NCBI RefSeq assembly: GCF_022229005.1
Contig: NZ_JAKKFD010000053.1
Span: 52,836 to 116,835, forward strand
Reading direction: 5' to 3'
DNA length: 64,000 bases
Origin: Micromonospora trifolii
GTDB lineage: Bacteria > Actinomycetota > Actinomycetes > Mycobacteriales > Micromonosporaceae
Part shown: one piece after another, positions 1-8,624 of the stretch
Layout of the letters: every line of letters starts with the position of its first letter
Position numbering within the stretch: the stretch's first letter is position 1
Notes under the pieces: generated by a model
Databases searched by the model: none
Seen by the model: only the letters and a program-made list of their open reading frames with translations
Told to the model about the DNA's origin: nothing
Made by a program: the position numbers and the translations under genes

Positions 1-425
1 CCGAACCGGCTGGCCAGCACCGTGGCGAGGGATTCGAAACGGTGGGCGCTGATCGCGACCCGGCCGTGCGCGTCGGTGAGCCGTGGCCCCGCGATGCCCA
101 CCGACGGTCGGTCGCGCAGCACCCGGACCAGTTCCGTCACAGTGCCGGGGGTGACCACGCAGTCCGGGTTGACCAGGAGCACGACGTCGGTGTCGACCCC
201 GGCTGCGGCACGGTTCACGGCGGTGGCGAATCCGGTGTTGGTGGCGCTGGCGAGGACCGTCACCTCAGGGAAGCGGCGTCGGACGAGGTCGACGGTGCCG
301 TCGGTGGAGGCGTTGTCCACCAATCGCACCGGCACCTGCGCCTGCCGCAGCGCGGTCAGGGCGGCGACGATCTGTCCCGCCGAGTTGTGGGTGACCACCA
401 CGGCGGTGGCGTCGGCCGCGCTCAT
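1..425 (-). CDS. Glycosyltransferase family 2, partial (C-terminus beyond window)
   Basis: The first 141 residues of a GT-A fold glycosyltransferase are visible; the gene runs off the left edge. It opens with the nucleotide-sugar binding strand VVVTHNS (residues 9-15), then DNASTDGT (37-44), NTGFATAVN (63-71) and the metal-binding region VNPDC (85-89), in the order usual for GT2 enzymes. The ATG overlaps the stop of the upstream polymerase gene as ATGA, so it is the last visible gene of the exopolysaccharide operon. By family it should transfer a sugar from a nucleotide donor to a lipid-linked glycan on the cytoplasmic face; donor and acceptor cannot be told. Confidence 0.9.
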   Translation of the reverse strand, partial: MSAADATAVVVTHNSAGQIVAALTALRQAQVPVRLVDNASTDGTVDLVRRRFPEVTVLASATNTGFATAVNRAAAGVDTDVVLLVNPDCVVTPGTVTELVRVLRDRPSVGIAGPRLTDAHGRVAISAHRFESLATVLASRF

Positions 426-1738
426 GCCGCCACACCCGTTCGGGTCAGGGCACCGCGCAGCAGTGAAGGCCGGGCGGGTCGCCGCAGTCGCGCCCCCTCG
501 TGGTGTGCCGTGAGGAGGGTCAACGCCGGCAGCAGGCCCAGCTCCCAGTGCCCGTCGGTCGGCGCCGCGAAGAGGGCCGCGGCCAGGAAACCGCAGGACA
601 GCGCCGCGAACGGCAGCGCGATCCCGTCCCGACTGCCCAGGCCGACGCGGATGCTGCGCACGATCGGCCAGAGGACCAGCAGGAGCCCGACCAGCCCGAG
701 GTTGGCAAGCACTGTGACGTAGAAGGCGTGGTAGACCGGCCCGACGTCGGTGAAGGTGAAGCCGGACAGGTAGATGTCCGGCGTGGTCTGTCCGAGGCCG
801 GCCCCGACCAGCGGCTGGTCGGCGAAGACGCCCAGGCCCACCTCGGACTCCACCCCCCGGTAACCGGCGGACTGCCCGAAACCCTTGGTGATCTCCGTGG
901 CCCGCTCCCGTACCCCTGGTTGCAGGGCGAGGATCGCGGCCACCGCGACCGCCGCCGCGGCGGTCGCGGCCAGGCCGGTCCGGACCGTTCGCCCGCCGCG
1001 AACCAGCATGATCAGCCCGGTCAGCGCCGCGGCGAGCCAGATCCCCCGGTACGACGCGAGGAGCACGTCGACGGCGAAGAACCCACCGAGCAGGAGGGCA
1101 CCGGCCCGACGCCAACCCCGCACCCGGCCGGCGATCCAGATCAGCGCCGGGATGGCCATGAGGGTGATGAGCCCGCCGTGCCGCCCCGGTGCCGACACCG
1201 AGATGGCGGTGAAGACCCCCGCCAGCACCACGTAGAGGACGCCGGCGGCCAGGATCCGACGGGGCGTGGTGAGGGTGTGGGTGGCGACGAAGAAGTACAC
1301 CGGGATCGTGGCCACCTGGTACGCGGCGACCAGCACCTCCGCCGGGAGGTTGCCGACGGCCAGACCGTAGGTGGCCGCCACGACTGTCAAGCCGACCAGG
1401 ACCAGCATCCCCATGTCGGCGGCGGTGCGTCGGGTGCCGCGCTCCGCTCCGAGCCAGTGGCGGGCGGCCAGCGCGGCGCCGCCGGCGGCCAGCAGCAGGA
1501 CCTTCACCGCGATGTAGCCGCGCACGTCGCCGCCGCTGAGCAGTGCGCCGACCACGGCGCCGCCGATGATGCCGACCGGCAGCACGGCCCAGGGCCAGAG
1601 CAGGAACGCGCCGAAACACAGCACGCCGATGGCCGCGGCCAGGCCGACCGGCCCGGGCAGCAGGGTGACCACTGTCACCACTCCGCCCAGCGCGGCGCCG
1701 GCGAGCACCACACTGGGCGCGACGATCGGCACTCTCAT
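422..1738 (-). CDS. O-antigen ligase / Wzy-like polysaccharide polymerase
   Basis: Very hydrophobic 438-residue protein with about ten to twelve predicted membrane segments and a larger extracytoplasmic loop in the C-terminal third (around QPGVRERATEITKGF to FTFTDVGP), the layout of the Wzy/WaaL (O-antigen ligase, PF04932) family. The SYRGIW segment after the middle matches the R-G turn before the large loop in this family. I start at the ATG overlapping the upstream stop as ATGA; the frame stays open far upstream but that part overlaps the glycosyltransferase gene. Likely role: polymerising or ligating the repeat units exported by the flippase of this operon. Polymerase versus ligase cannot be decided from sequence. 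Confidence 0.82.
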   Translation of the reverse strand: MRVPIVAPSVVLAGAALGGVVTVVTLLPGPVGLAAAIGVLCFGAFLLWPWAVLPVGIIGGAVVGALLSGGDVRGYIAVKVLLLAAGGAALAARHWLGAERGTRRTAADMGMLVLVGLTVVAATYGLAVGNLPAEVLVAAYQVATIPVYFFVATHTLTTPRRILAAGVLYVVLAGVFTAISVSAPGRHGGLITLMAIPALIWIAGRVRGWRRAGALLLGGFFAVDVLLASYRGIWLAAALTGLIMLVRGGRTVRTGLAATAAAAVAVAAILALQPGVRERATEITKGFGQSAGYRGVESEVGLGVFADQPLVGAGLGQTTPDIYLSGFTFTDVGPVYHAFYVTVLANLGLVGLLLVLWPIVRSIRVGLGSRDGIALPFAALSCGFLAAALFAAPTDGHWELGLLPALTLLTAHHEGARLRRPARPSLLRGALTRTGVAA

Positions 1739-2898
1739 CGCGGCAACCCCGCCAACAGGGAACGCAACTGGACGCCCCGTGCCGACCAGCTGTTGCGGGT
1801 GGCGACCTCCCGGCGTCGGGCGGCGTCGTCGGGCGCGCCGGCGCGGTCCAGCGCGTCGGCCAGGGCCGAGGCGAAGCTCGGCGGGTCGGCGGCGAGGGCG
1901 ATGGTGTCGCCCAGTGCCCGCAGCGCCGGCAGCGGCGTCGCGACGACGGGCTTGCCCAGCGCCAGGTACTCGTAGCACTTCTTCGGGTGCACGTAGTCGA
2001 TCAGCCCGCCGACCCGGTAGGGAATGATGGTGACGTCGCAGGCCCGCAGGATGCCCGGGACGTCCGCGAAGCCGACGGCGTCGACCAGCACCACGTTGGA
2101 CAGCCCGGCGAGCGGGGCACGACCGGCCCGGGTGGACGGGCCGATCAGCACGAACGTCCACTCCGGGTGGGCGCGCGCCACCGCGGCGACCAGGTCCGCG
2201 TCGAAGGCCCGTGTGTCGACCGCCCCGCTGTAGCCGATCAGTGGCCGGCGCAGGCTGAGCAGCCAGGGCGCGACCGGGCCGTCCGGCGAGAAGCGGTCCG
2301 GGTCGCATCCGTTGGCCAGCACCACAGGTGCCGGGTCGGAGGCGGGCATCCGGTCGGGTAGCGCGGTGGAGGAGGCGAGGACGAGGTCGGCGGCGCCGAC
2401 GGCACTGCGCAGCGCGCGGCGCAGGTGCGGACGGTTCCAGGGGCGGGTGAACGTCCAGTCCAGGTCGGTGGCGTCGTAGACGACGGCGGACGCGCCCAGC
2501 CGGGCGGCGACCGGCGCTGCCAGGTCCTCGTCCAGCCAGAGCAGTCGTACGGATGCCTCCCGCCGCCGGAACCAGCGGCGCAGCACGCGCGCGGCGAGCC
2601 AGCGGTTGACCCGGTTGACCGGGGGCAGGTGCCGGCCGAACGGCAGCAGCGCCGGCGCGGCGCACTGCCACAGGCCGTCGGTCACCTGCCGGACCTGCAC
2701 CCGCCAGCGCGGGAGGTGCCCGGCCGGGTCGACGAAGAGCACCGCGTGATCGACGGTCAGCTCGCGGGCCAGCGCGTGCTGCCGGTGGGCGCCGTTCGCC
2801 CACGGCGTGCCGCTGAAGATGACCACCCAGTCGCGGTCGTCGGCGGGCGGCACGACCGCTGCGGCCACCGGCTGCCCGGTGGTGGTGTGCTCAGCCAC
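1735..2898 (-). CDS. GT-B glycosyltransferase (GT4-like)
   Basis: A 387-residue GT-B glycosyltransferase. The C-terminal nucleotide-sugar domain shows GYSGAVD, then ANGCDPDRF, and the typical PKKCYEYLALGKPVVATP loop (about residues 303-322) seen in GT4 enzymes, where the glutamate contacts the donor. The N-terminal acceptor domain begins near residue 23 (DWVVIFSGTPW). The GTG start at 2898 gives an 8-base overlap with the stop of the upstream GT2 gene, in keeping with the tight operon. The N-terminal half is clearly homologous to the extra C-terminal domain of that GT2 neighbour (see findings). Acts in the cytoplasm on the growing glycan; linkage unknown. Confidence 0.85.
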   Translation of the reverse strand: MAEHTTTGQPVAAAVVPPADDRDWVVIFSGTPWANGAHRQHALARELTVDHAVLFVDPAGHLPRWRVQVRQVTDGLWQCAAPALLPFGRHLPPVNRVNRWLAARVLRRWFRRREASVRLLWLDEDLAAPVAARLGASAVVYDATDLDWTFTRPWNRPHLRRALRSAVGAADLVLASSTALPDRMPASDPAPVVLANGCDPDRFSPDGPVAPWLLSLRRPLIGYSGAVDTRAFDADLVAAVARAHPEWTFVLIGPSTRAGRAPLAGLSNVVLVDAVGFADVPGILRACDVTIIPYRVGGLIDYVHPKKCYEYLALGKPVVATPLPALRALGDTIALAADPPSFASALADALDRAGAPDDAARRREVATRNSWSARGVQLRSLLAGLPR

Positions 2899-4198
2899 GG
2901 CCCGACCGCTCCATCGGCCGTGGCGCTGCGGCGGGCAGCAACTCGTCCTCGCCGAGGCGGCCGAGCACCGGGCGGGCGCGCTCGTCGTCGAGTCGCAGCA
3001 GGCGGGCACCGGCGTGCCGGTCCAGCCAGCCACGCAGCGCGCCGGCCGCGATCCGCCGGTTGATCCAGTTGACCAGCGGCACCGAGTCACCCAGCGGCAG
3101 CGCTGTCGGTGCGACGGCGTGCCAGGCCGCCGAACCGATCGGGGTCACCTCGCACCGCCAGCGCGGCCGTCGTCCCGGCGGGTCGACGAAGAGCAACCGT
3201 TGCCCGGGCGCCAACTGCCCCAGCACCGTCGAATGCCCGTCGACGGACCATCGGGTCCGGCTGAACACCACCACCCAGTCGCGGGTGTCACCGTCGGGCA
3301 GCGGGCCGACGTCGCCGCGCAGCGCGGCGAGCAGGTCGCCCAGGCCCAGCTGTACGGATCGACCGAAGAGCCGCTTGACCAGGTGGTCGGCGAGCAGCGC
3401 GGCCCGGAACACCGGCAACCGGTGCCGGGGCTGGGTCAGCCGCAGATATCCGACCAGGCTGCCCAGCAGGTGTCGGAAGCGGATGGTCGGCCCGAGCAGG
3501 CGGCAGGACGCGCCCCGGCTGTGCGTCACCACGGCGTCCGGGAGCATCCACAACTGGTGTCCGGCCTGGTCGAGTTGCCGGGCGAGAACCGCGTCGTTCC
3601 AGTAGACGGGGAACGTCTCGTCGAAGATGGTCTGCTGTCCGAGCACCGCGCGGCGCAGCAGCATGCAACTGCCCGAGGCGAGTTGCCGGGGACGGCTGAA
3701 GTCCTCGCCGCGCATCTGGAACCGGTGCAGCGCCTGGCGGAACCCGGGCAGTCGGCGCAGCGCGGTCACCAGCGCGATGGTGGCGGTGAAGCTGGGCTGT
3801 TGGACGTAGTGCTGCTGGAAGGTGCCGTCCGGGTTGAGGTACAGCGGGCTGACCCCGGCCACGTCCGGCCGCTCCCGCAGGTGGTCGACCATTCGCGACA
3901 GCGCGCCCGGGTGGAACCTGATGTCGCTGTTGAGCAGCAGGATCAGCTGCCCGTTGGCCCGGCGGTACGCCTGGTTCACGGCGGCGGCGAACCCGGTGTT
4001 GTGGTTGTTGCGGATCAGCCGGACCCGGGGTTGGTCGGCGAGCAGGTCGGCCGAGCCGTCGGACGAGCCGTTGTCGACGGCCACCACCTCGTAGTCCAGG
4101 TCGGGGTCGGCGGTCGACGCCAGCGACTCCAGGCACTGCCGGGTCTGCTCGCGGGTGTTCCAGCTGACCAGCAGCACCGACAGCAGCGGGGCGCCCAT
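2891..4198 (-). CDS. GT2 glycosyltransferase fused to an orphan GT-B N-terminal half
   Basis: 435 residues. Residues 1 to about 300 form a rhamnosyltransferase-like GT2: SVLLVSWNT, VAVDNGSSDGS, NNHNTGFAAAVN and the metal site LLNSDIRF, then FPVYWNDAVLARQ in place of the usual D-D motif. From residue 307 a second domain begins (DWVVVFSRTRW, LFVDPPGRRPRWR, APTALPLGDSVPLVNWINRR, RLLRLDDERARPVLGRLG). It matches the first half of the downstream GT-B enzyme but has no nucleotide-binding half of its own. The ATG overlaps the upstream stop as ATGA. The GT2 part is probably active; the extra domain may bind acceptor or partner. This architecture is unusual. Confidence 0.85.
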   Translation of the reverse strand: MGAPLLSVLLVSWNTREQTRQCLESLASTADPDLDYEVVAVDNGSSDGSADLLADQPRVRLIRNNHNTGFAAAVNQAYRRANGQLILLLNSDIRFHPGALSRMVDHLRERPDVAGVSPLYLNPDGTFQQHYVQQPSFTATIALVTALRRLPGFRQALHRFQMRGEDFSRPRQLASGSCMLLRRAVLGQQTIFDETFPVYWNDAVLARQLDQAGHQLWMLPDAVVTHSRGASCRLLGPTIRFRHLLGSLVGYLRLTQPRHRLPVFRAALLADHLVKRLFGRSVQLGLGDLLAALRGDVGPLPDGDTRDWVVVFSRTRWSVDGHSTVLGQLAPGQRLLFVDPPGRRPRWRCEVTPIGSAAWHAVAPTALPLGDSVPLVNWINRRIAAGALRGWLDRHAGARLLRLDDERARPVLGRLGEDELLPAAAPRPMERSGRG

Positions 4199-5049
4199 CA
4201 CGACACCGCCCGGTCGTCGCGGCGGGCGAAGATCCGCAGCAGGTCGCCGAGTTGTGGGTGCGTCACCCGGGGCGAGCGGCTGGCGGCGACGTCGGCGACC
4301 AGCAGATCGCGGGCGTTGCGCAGCCGCGCCGCCGGTTGCCAGTAGAACCGGGAGAAGATCGTGTCGTGGGAGATCACCCGGAACCCGGACTCCACAAGCA
4401 TCCGGCTCAGCGTGTCCGGGGTGAAGTGCCAGCGGTGGTACGCGGGAGCGATAGCGGGCCAGTCGGTGCCGAGTCGGTTGGCGGCGGCGGAGGCGATGTT
4501 GGGTACTTCGAGGGCGAGCCAGCCGCCGGGGGTGAGGGCGGTGTGGGCGGCGCGGAGGAAGGCGCGGGGGTCTTCGACGTGTTCGAGGACGTGGAAGGCG
4601 CAGACGACGTCGGCGGTGACTGTGGGTGCGATGGTTTCGAAGTAGCCCTGGCGTACGGGCATGTGGAGGTGGTCGCGGGCGAAGCTGGCGGCGGCGTGGC
4701 TGACCTCGATGCCGCTGGCGGTGATCCCGGCGCGGTGGGCGGCTTCGAGGAAGTAGCCCCCGGCGCAGCCGGCTTCGAGCAGGACTGTGGGGTGGACGCC
4801 GGACAGCAGCCAGCGCAGGCGTCGGCTCGCCTCGAACCGGCGCTGAGCGGCGGAGGCGAAGTAGTCCTGGTACCCGTCCGTCGTGTAGTAGGCCTCGTCG
4901 TACAGCTCCTCCGGGGCCGGGGCGCTGCCCGCGGTCCAGACGAAGCCGCAGTCCGGGCAGCTCCACAGCAGCTCGCCGAGGGTAGGCGAGTGCCCACCGG
5001 CGCGGCCGCAGAGCTGGCAGCGGACCAGCTCGATCCCATCCAGTTTCAT
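4198..5049 (-). CDS. Class I SAM-dependent methyltransferase with N-terminal zinc-ribbon
   Basis: 283 residues. The N-terminus carries two CxxC pairs (CQLC, CPDC) that should bind zinc. A Rossmann methyltransferase domain follows, with SAM motif I LLEAGCAGGYFLEA, acidic motif II GIEVS, and post-motifs VVCAFHVLEHVEDP and LTPGGWLALEVPN. This type (PF13489-like) is common in capsule and O-antigen clusters, where it methylates or helps modify a sugar. ATG overlaps the upstream stop as ATGA. A central part is almost identical in DNA to the next gene while the flanks are diverged, which points to gene conversion. The substrate is unknown. Confidence 0.88.
   Translation of the reverse strand: MKLDGIELVRCQLCGRAGGHSPTLGELLWSCPDCGFVWTAGSAPAPEELYDEAYYTTDGYQDYFASAAQRRFEASRRLRWLLSGVHPTVLLEAGCAGGYFLEAAHRAGITASGIEVSHAAASFARDHLHMPVRQGYFETIAPTVTADVVCAFHVLEHVEDPRAFLRAAHTALTPGGWLALEVPNIASAAANRLGTDWPAIAPAYHRWHFTPDTLSRMLVESGFRVISHDTIFSRFYWQPAARLRNARDLLVADVAASRSPRVTHPQLGDLLRIFARRDDRAVS
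4457..4755. repeat. Copy 1 of 299-bp near-identical tract shared by tandem methyltransferase genes
   Basis: This stretch matches 5311-5609 base for base with only two mismatches that I can find (at 4553 and 4555), a constant offset of 854 bp. On either side the two genes differ strongly. The tract encodes the SAM-binding core from EAAHRAG to NRLGTDWP. Confidence 0.95.
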
Positions 5050-5897
5050 CAGGTGCTCCGTCCGGTTCGTGGCGCCCGGGCGATCACCCGGAGTAGGTCG
5101 CCGAGGCGTGGGTGGGTCAGCCGCGGTGAGCGGAGCCCGAGCACGTCGGCGGGGAGTAGATGTCGTGCGTGCCGCAGTCGGTAGGCGAGCGGCATGTAGT
5201 AGCGAAAGACAGTGGTGTCCTGCCGGATCACCTCGAAGCCGAGGTCGGTCACCAGCCGGACCAGGGTGTCGGGGGTGAAGTGCCAGCGGTGGTAGCGCGG
5301 TTGCAGGCCCGGCCAGTCGGTGCCGAGTCGGTTGGCGGCGGCGGAGGCGATGTTGGGTACTTCGAGGGCGAGCCAGCCGCCGGGGGTGAGGGCGGTGTGG
5401 GCGGCGTGCAGGAAGGCGCGGGGGTCTTCGACGTGTTCGAGGACGTGGAAGGCGCAGACGACGTCGGCGGTGACTGTGGGTGCGATGGTTTCGAAGTAGC
5501 CCTGGCGTACGGGCATGTGGAGGTGGTCGCGGGCGAAGCTGGCGGCGGCGTGGCTGACCTCGATGCCGCTGGCGGTGATCCCGGCGCGGTGGGCGGCTTC
5601 GAGGAAGTAACCGCCGGCGGGACCGGCTTCGAGCAGCACTGTGGGACGGACTGTGGAGAGCAGCCAGCGCAGGCGCCGCCGTGCCTCGAACCGGCGTGGT
5701 GCGGCCCGGAAGTAGTCGTCGTAACCACCCTCGGCGAAGTAGTCCTCGTCGTAGCGCCCGTCCTCGGTGGCCTGCTCCTGCGCGGTCCAGCTGAAGCCGC
5801 AGCCTTCGCAGCGGCGCAGCAGCCCACCGAGTCGGGGCAGGTGGGCCTGCCGTGGCCCACACAGCACGCACCGCGCGGTGCGGTGGTCGACGCTCAT
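5049..5897 (-). CDS. Class I SAM-dependent methyltransferase, tandem paralogue
   Basis: 282 residues, same plan as its neighbour: zinc ribbon CVLC...CEGC, then SAM motif I LLEAGPAGGYF (the Cys of the paralogue is Pro here), GIEVS, VVCAFHVLEHVEDP and LTPGGWLALEVPN, followed by a divergent C-terminal substrate region (FEVIRQDTTVFRYYMPLAYRL). ATG at 5897 overlaps the flippase stop as ATGA; the upstream in-frame extension is rejected because it runs into the flippase gene. Divergent N- and C-termini around an almost identical core suggest that the two enzymes modify different positions or sugars. Exact reaction unknown. Confidence 0.88.
   Translation of the reverse strand: MSVDHRTARCVLCGPRQAHLPRLGGLLRRCEGCGFSWTAQEQATEDGRYDEDYFAEGGYDDYFRAAPRRFEARRRLRWLLSTVRPTVLLEAGPAGGYFLEAAHRAGITASGIEVSHAAASFARDHLHMPVRQGYFETIAPTVTADVVCAFHVLEHVEDPRAFLHAAHTALTPGGWLALEVPNIASAAANRLGTDWPGLQPRYHRWHFTPDTLVRLVTDLGFEVIRQDTTVFRYYMPLAYRLRHARHLLPADVLGLRSPRLTHPRLGDLLRVIARAPRTGRST
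5311..5609. repeat. Copy 2 of the 299-bp near-identical methyltransferase tract
   Basis: Partner of 4457-4755, with two mismatches (positions 5407 and 5409 here) and the same orientation. Direct repeats this long and this close are substrates for recombination that could delete or swap the segment between them. Confidence 0.95.
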
Positions 5898-7459
5898 CGC
5901 GGACCACCGGTGCTCGGCGACAGCACTGCCGTCGGCGCGCGCAGCAGCCGGTGCAGCCGCATCCGGTCGCTCGCGCCGACGTGTCCGCCGGCGATCAGCA
6001 GCGTGCCGGCGACGAGCACTGTCAGACCCGCCCGGGTGGACACCGCGAGGGCGGCGTCGAGGCGTCCCGGACCATCCGGCAGGAACTGACTGGCCGCCGC
6101 CGTGACCAACCCGGCCGCGACGGCCGCGGCGAGCGGCGGCCAGATCGCCCGCGCCAGCGGGGCCAGTGGCCGGGCCGTGGCGGTGTGGAAGTAGACCAGG
6201 AAGTACCCGGTGCTGAGCACCACCGCCAGCGCTGTCGACAGCGGTACGCCGAGCGGCCCGCACAGCAGCAGCATCGGCACGGTGAGGGCCAGGTTGAGGA
6301 CGACGGAGAGCAGCACGTACCGCGTCTCCAACCCGGGCCGGCCCTCGGCGCGGGCGGCGATCGTCGCCGCCCCGGTGATCAGGTTGAGGGCGTACGCGGG
6401 CGCGAGGATCATGATGTTCGCCGCGGCCCAGGGGACCTGGTGGCCCAGCCACAGCCGGACCAGCGGATCGGCGCTGACCATCAGCGCCGCGGTGGCCGGA
6501 GCGAGGAACAGCGCGAGGTAGCGGGTAGCGGCCAGGTAGAACCGGTCCAGCCAGCCGGTGCCACGGGAGACGGTGCGGGCGACCGCCGCGGGGAACAGCA
6601 CGATGAGGGCGAAGCCCGGGGGCAGGCGGAGCAGGTTGAGCAGGCGACTGCCCAGGTCGAAGCCACCGGCAACGGCGGGGCCGAAGGCGCCACCGAGGAC
6701 GAGGCGGTCGAGCTCCACATTGACCATGCCGGCGCCACTGGAGACCTGCACCCGCAGGCCGTAGCCGCCGATCCGGCGGATGTCGGCCAGGTCCGTTCGT
6801 CCCCATCGCGGGGACAGGTCCGGGCACTGGCGGTGGGTCGTCGCGGCGAGCAGGAGGGTGCGGATCACCCCGGTGGCGGCGGCCGAGGCGGCCAACGCCA
6901 CCAGGCCGCCGCCGAGGCGTACCACCAGGATGGCTAGGGCAGCCGCGAGGATGGCGGTGCCGGCGCTGATGGCGGCCAGCGACCCGTACCGTTGACCGCC
7001 TTCGAGCACGGCCCGCCACGGCAGCTCCACGGCGCCGGCCACCAGGCCGACGACCAGCCAGAGGGTGGCCTGCCACGCCTGGTCGGCCAGGTCACCGAGG
7101 CGCAGCAGCCCGACGAGCCACGGCCAGCAGGCAGCGAGCGCCCCGAGGGTGAGCACGCCCAGCAGCACGGCCCAGCCCAGCCCCAGCCCGAGCAGCCGGC
7201 GCACCAGGTCCCGGTCGGCCGCGCTCTCGGCTCGGGCGACCTCGCGGACCAGTGCGGAGCCGAGCCCGAGATCGATCAGGGCGGCCATCGCCAGCAGGCC
7301 GGCGAGCACGACCCAGATCCCGAACTCCCGTGGCCCGAGCCGCTGGTAGATGACCGGCACCGAGACCAGCCCGGACACCGCCATGATCACCCGCGCGGCC
7401 AGCATGCTGGCCGTGTTGCGGGTGACCCGGGTTTCGACCGCGTGGGTCGCGTCAGCCAC
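5894..7459 (-). CDS. Polysaccharide flippase (Wzx/MATE-like, MOP superfamily)
   Basis: 521 residues with about 12-14 hydrophobic segments. The start NTASMLAARVIMAVSGLVSVPVI and the LGPREFGIWVVLAGLLA loop are typical of the polysaccharide biosynthesis (PF01943/PF13440) branch of MOP exporters. It should flip undecaprenyl-linked repeat units across the membrane for the polymerase encoded in the same operon. It overlaps the sugar transferase gene by 8 bases and the methyltransferase gene by ATGA. Function is well supported by family and context; the cargo is unknown. Confidence 0.88.
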   Translation of the reverse strand: MADATHAVETRVTRNTASMLAARVIMAVSGLVSVPVIYQRLGPREFGIWVVLAGLLAMAALIDLGLGSALVREVARAESAADRDLVRRLLGLGLGWAVLLGVLTLGALAACWPWLVGLLRLGDLADQAWQATLWLVVGLVAGAVELPWRAVLEGGQRYGSLAAISAGTAILAAALAILVVRLGGGLVALAASAAATGVIRTLLLAATTHRQCPDLSPRWGRTDLADIRRIGGYGLRVQVSSGAGMVNVELDRLVLGGAFGPAVAGGFDLGSRLLNLLRLPPGFALIVLFPAAVARTVSRGTGWLDRFYLAATRYLALFLAPATAALMVSADPLVRLWLGHQVPWAAANIMILAPAYALNLITGAATIAARAEGRPGLETRYVLLSVVLNLALTVPMLLLCGPLGVPLSTALAVVLSTGYFLVYFHTATARPLAPLARAIWPPLAAAVAAGLVTAAASQFLPDGPGRLDAALAVSTRAGLTVLVAGTLLIAGGHVGASDRMRLHRLLRAPTAVLSPSTGGPR

Positions 7460-8537
7460 GGGGGAACCCCCGGAACAGCTCGACCACGGTCAGCAGCAGC
7501 AGGGTCAGGTCGACCCGCATGGAGCGGCAGTTGAGGTAGAGCAGGTCACAGCGGAGCTTGTCCTCGACGGTGGCCGCGTATCCGCCGGTGAGCTGCGCGA
7601 TGCCGGTCAGTCCCGGTCGGATCAGGTGCCGCAGGTCGTAGTCGGGCAGCCGGCCGAAGCCGGCGATGAACTCCGGTCGTTCCGGGCGGGGCCCGACGAG
7701 GCTCATCTCGCCGCGCAGCACGTTCCAGAGCTGGGGCAACTCGTCCAGCCGGGACCGTCGTAGCCAGCGCCCCAGTCGGGTGATCCGGACGTCGTCCGGC
7801 AGGGCCAGGACCGGGCCGGTGGCCTGCTCGGCGCCGACCCGCATGGTCCGGAACTTGACCACCCGGAACAGCCGGCCACCGGTGCCGACGCGTTGCTGGA
7901 GGTAGAACGGTGGGCCGGTGAACGACACCACGGCGGCGATCACCGCGATCAGCGGGATCACCACGGCGGCGCTGAGCAGGAGCACGCTGAGGTCGAAGAA
8001 CCGCTTCAGCCGCTCGCCACGGGGGCGGCCGGCCCCACCGGACCCCAGCCGAATCCAGGGCAGCCCACCGAAGCGCGCCATCGCTGGTGCCCGCAGCAGA
8101 CCGTAGACGGGGCGGGCCAGCACCATGATCTCGACGCCGGCACTCATGCAACTGGTGATGATGCGGTCGTCGATGCTCTCCAGGGAATGTTTGAGCAACA
8201 GGAGCCGGGGGCGGAGGCTGGCCAGCACAGTGGCGAGTTCTTCGGCGCAGGCCGGCACCGGGAGTCGGACGGCCACGTCGAACTCCTCGTCGAGGCGGTC
8301 GGGAGTGGTGGTCGCGTCGTTCGCTTCGAGCACCACCACACGGGCCCGCCGTCGGTGCTGGTCGGACCGGGTGGTGGTCTGCTCGTGGCGGTCGAACAAC
8401 TCTTGAAGCTGGAGTGGGATCTCCGGGCGTTGTCGCGCTTCGGACCTCGGTGTCGTGGCGAGGTCGTGCGGGGTCGCGCTGTCGTTGCCCGGCATCGGAG
8501 CTGAGTCCGCGGTTACGGGTCCCGGGGTCTTTCTCAA
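7452..8537 (-). CDS. Polyprenyl-phosphate sugar-1-phosphate transferase (WcaJ/WbaP-type priming enzyme)
   Basis: The C-terminal half is a bacterial sugar transferase domain (PF02397): a membrane hairpin (LSVLLLSAAVVIPLIAVIAAVV), then YLQQRVG, VVKFRTM, RLDELPQLWNVLRGEMSLVG and PRPERPEF. It attaches the first sugar phosphate to undecaprenyl phosphate and so starts each repeat unit. The N-terminal half is a short cytoplasmic region without the usual four extra membrane spans. Start: I chose TTG at 8537 because a perfect AAGGAGGT lies 7 bases upstream; an in-frame ATG at 8576 (13 residues longer) has no ribosome site. First gene of the operon. Confidence 0.85.
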   Translation of the reverse strand: MRKTPGPVTADSAPMPGNDSATPHDLATTPRSEARQRPEIPLQLQELFDRHEQTTTRSDQHRRRARVVVLEANDATTTPDRLDEEFDVAVRLPVPACAEELATVLASLRPRLLLLKHSLESIDDRIITSCMSAGVEIMVLARPVYGLLRAPAMARFGGLPWIRLGSGGAGRPRGERLKRFFDLSVLLLSAAVVIPLIAVIAAVVSFTGPPFYLQQRVGTGGRLFRVVKFRTMRVGAEQATGPVLALPDDVRITRLGRWLRRSRLDELPQLWNVLRGEMSLVGPRPERPEFIAGFGRLPDYDLRHLIRPGLTGIAQLTGGYAATVEDKLRCDLLYLNCRSMRVDLTLLLLTVVELFRGFPRG

Positions 8538-8624
8538 CGCGCCGACCTCCTTCTCCGTCAGGTCCTTCGAGGGCATGCGGGCGGGCGCCCCGGGAGTAAG
8601 CTACTAGTCACAAATGCCCCAACA

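Noticed and set aside
3060..3605. Plus-strand frames throughout the exopolysaccharide operon
   Set aside because: They are antisense to genes with clear glycosyltransferase and methyltransferase motifs and show no coding features of their own.
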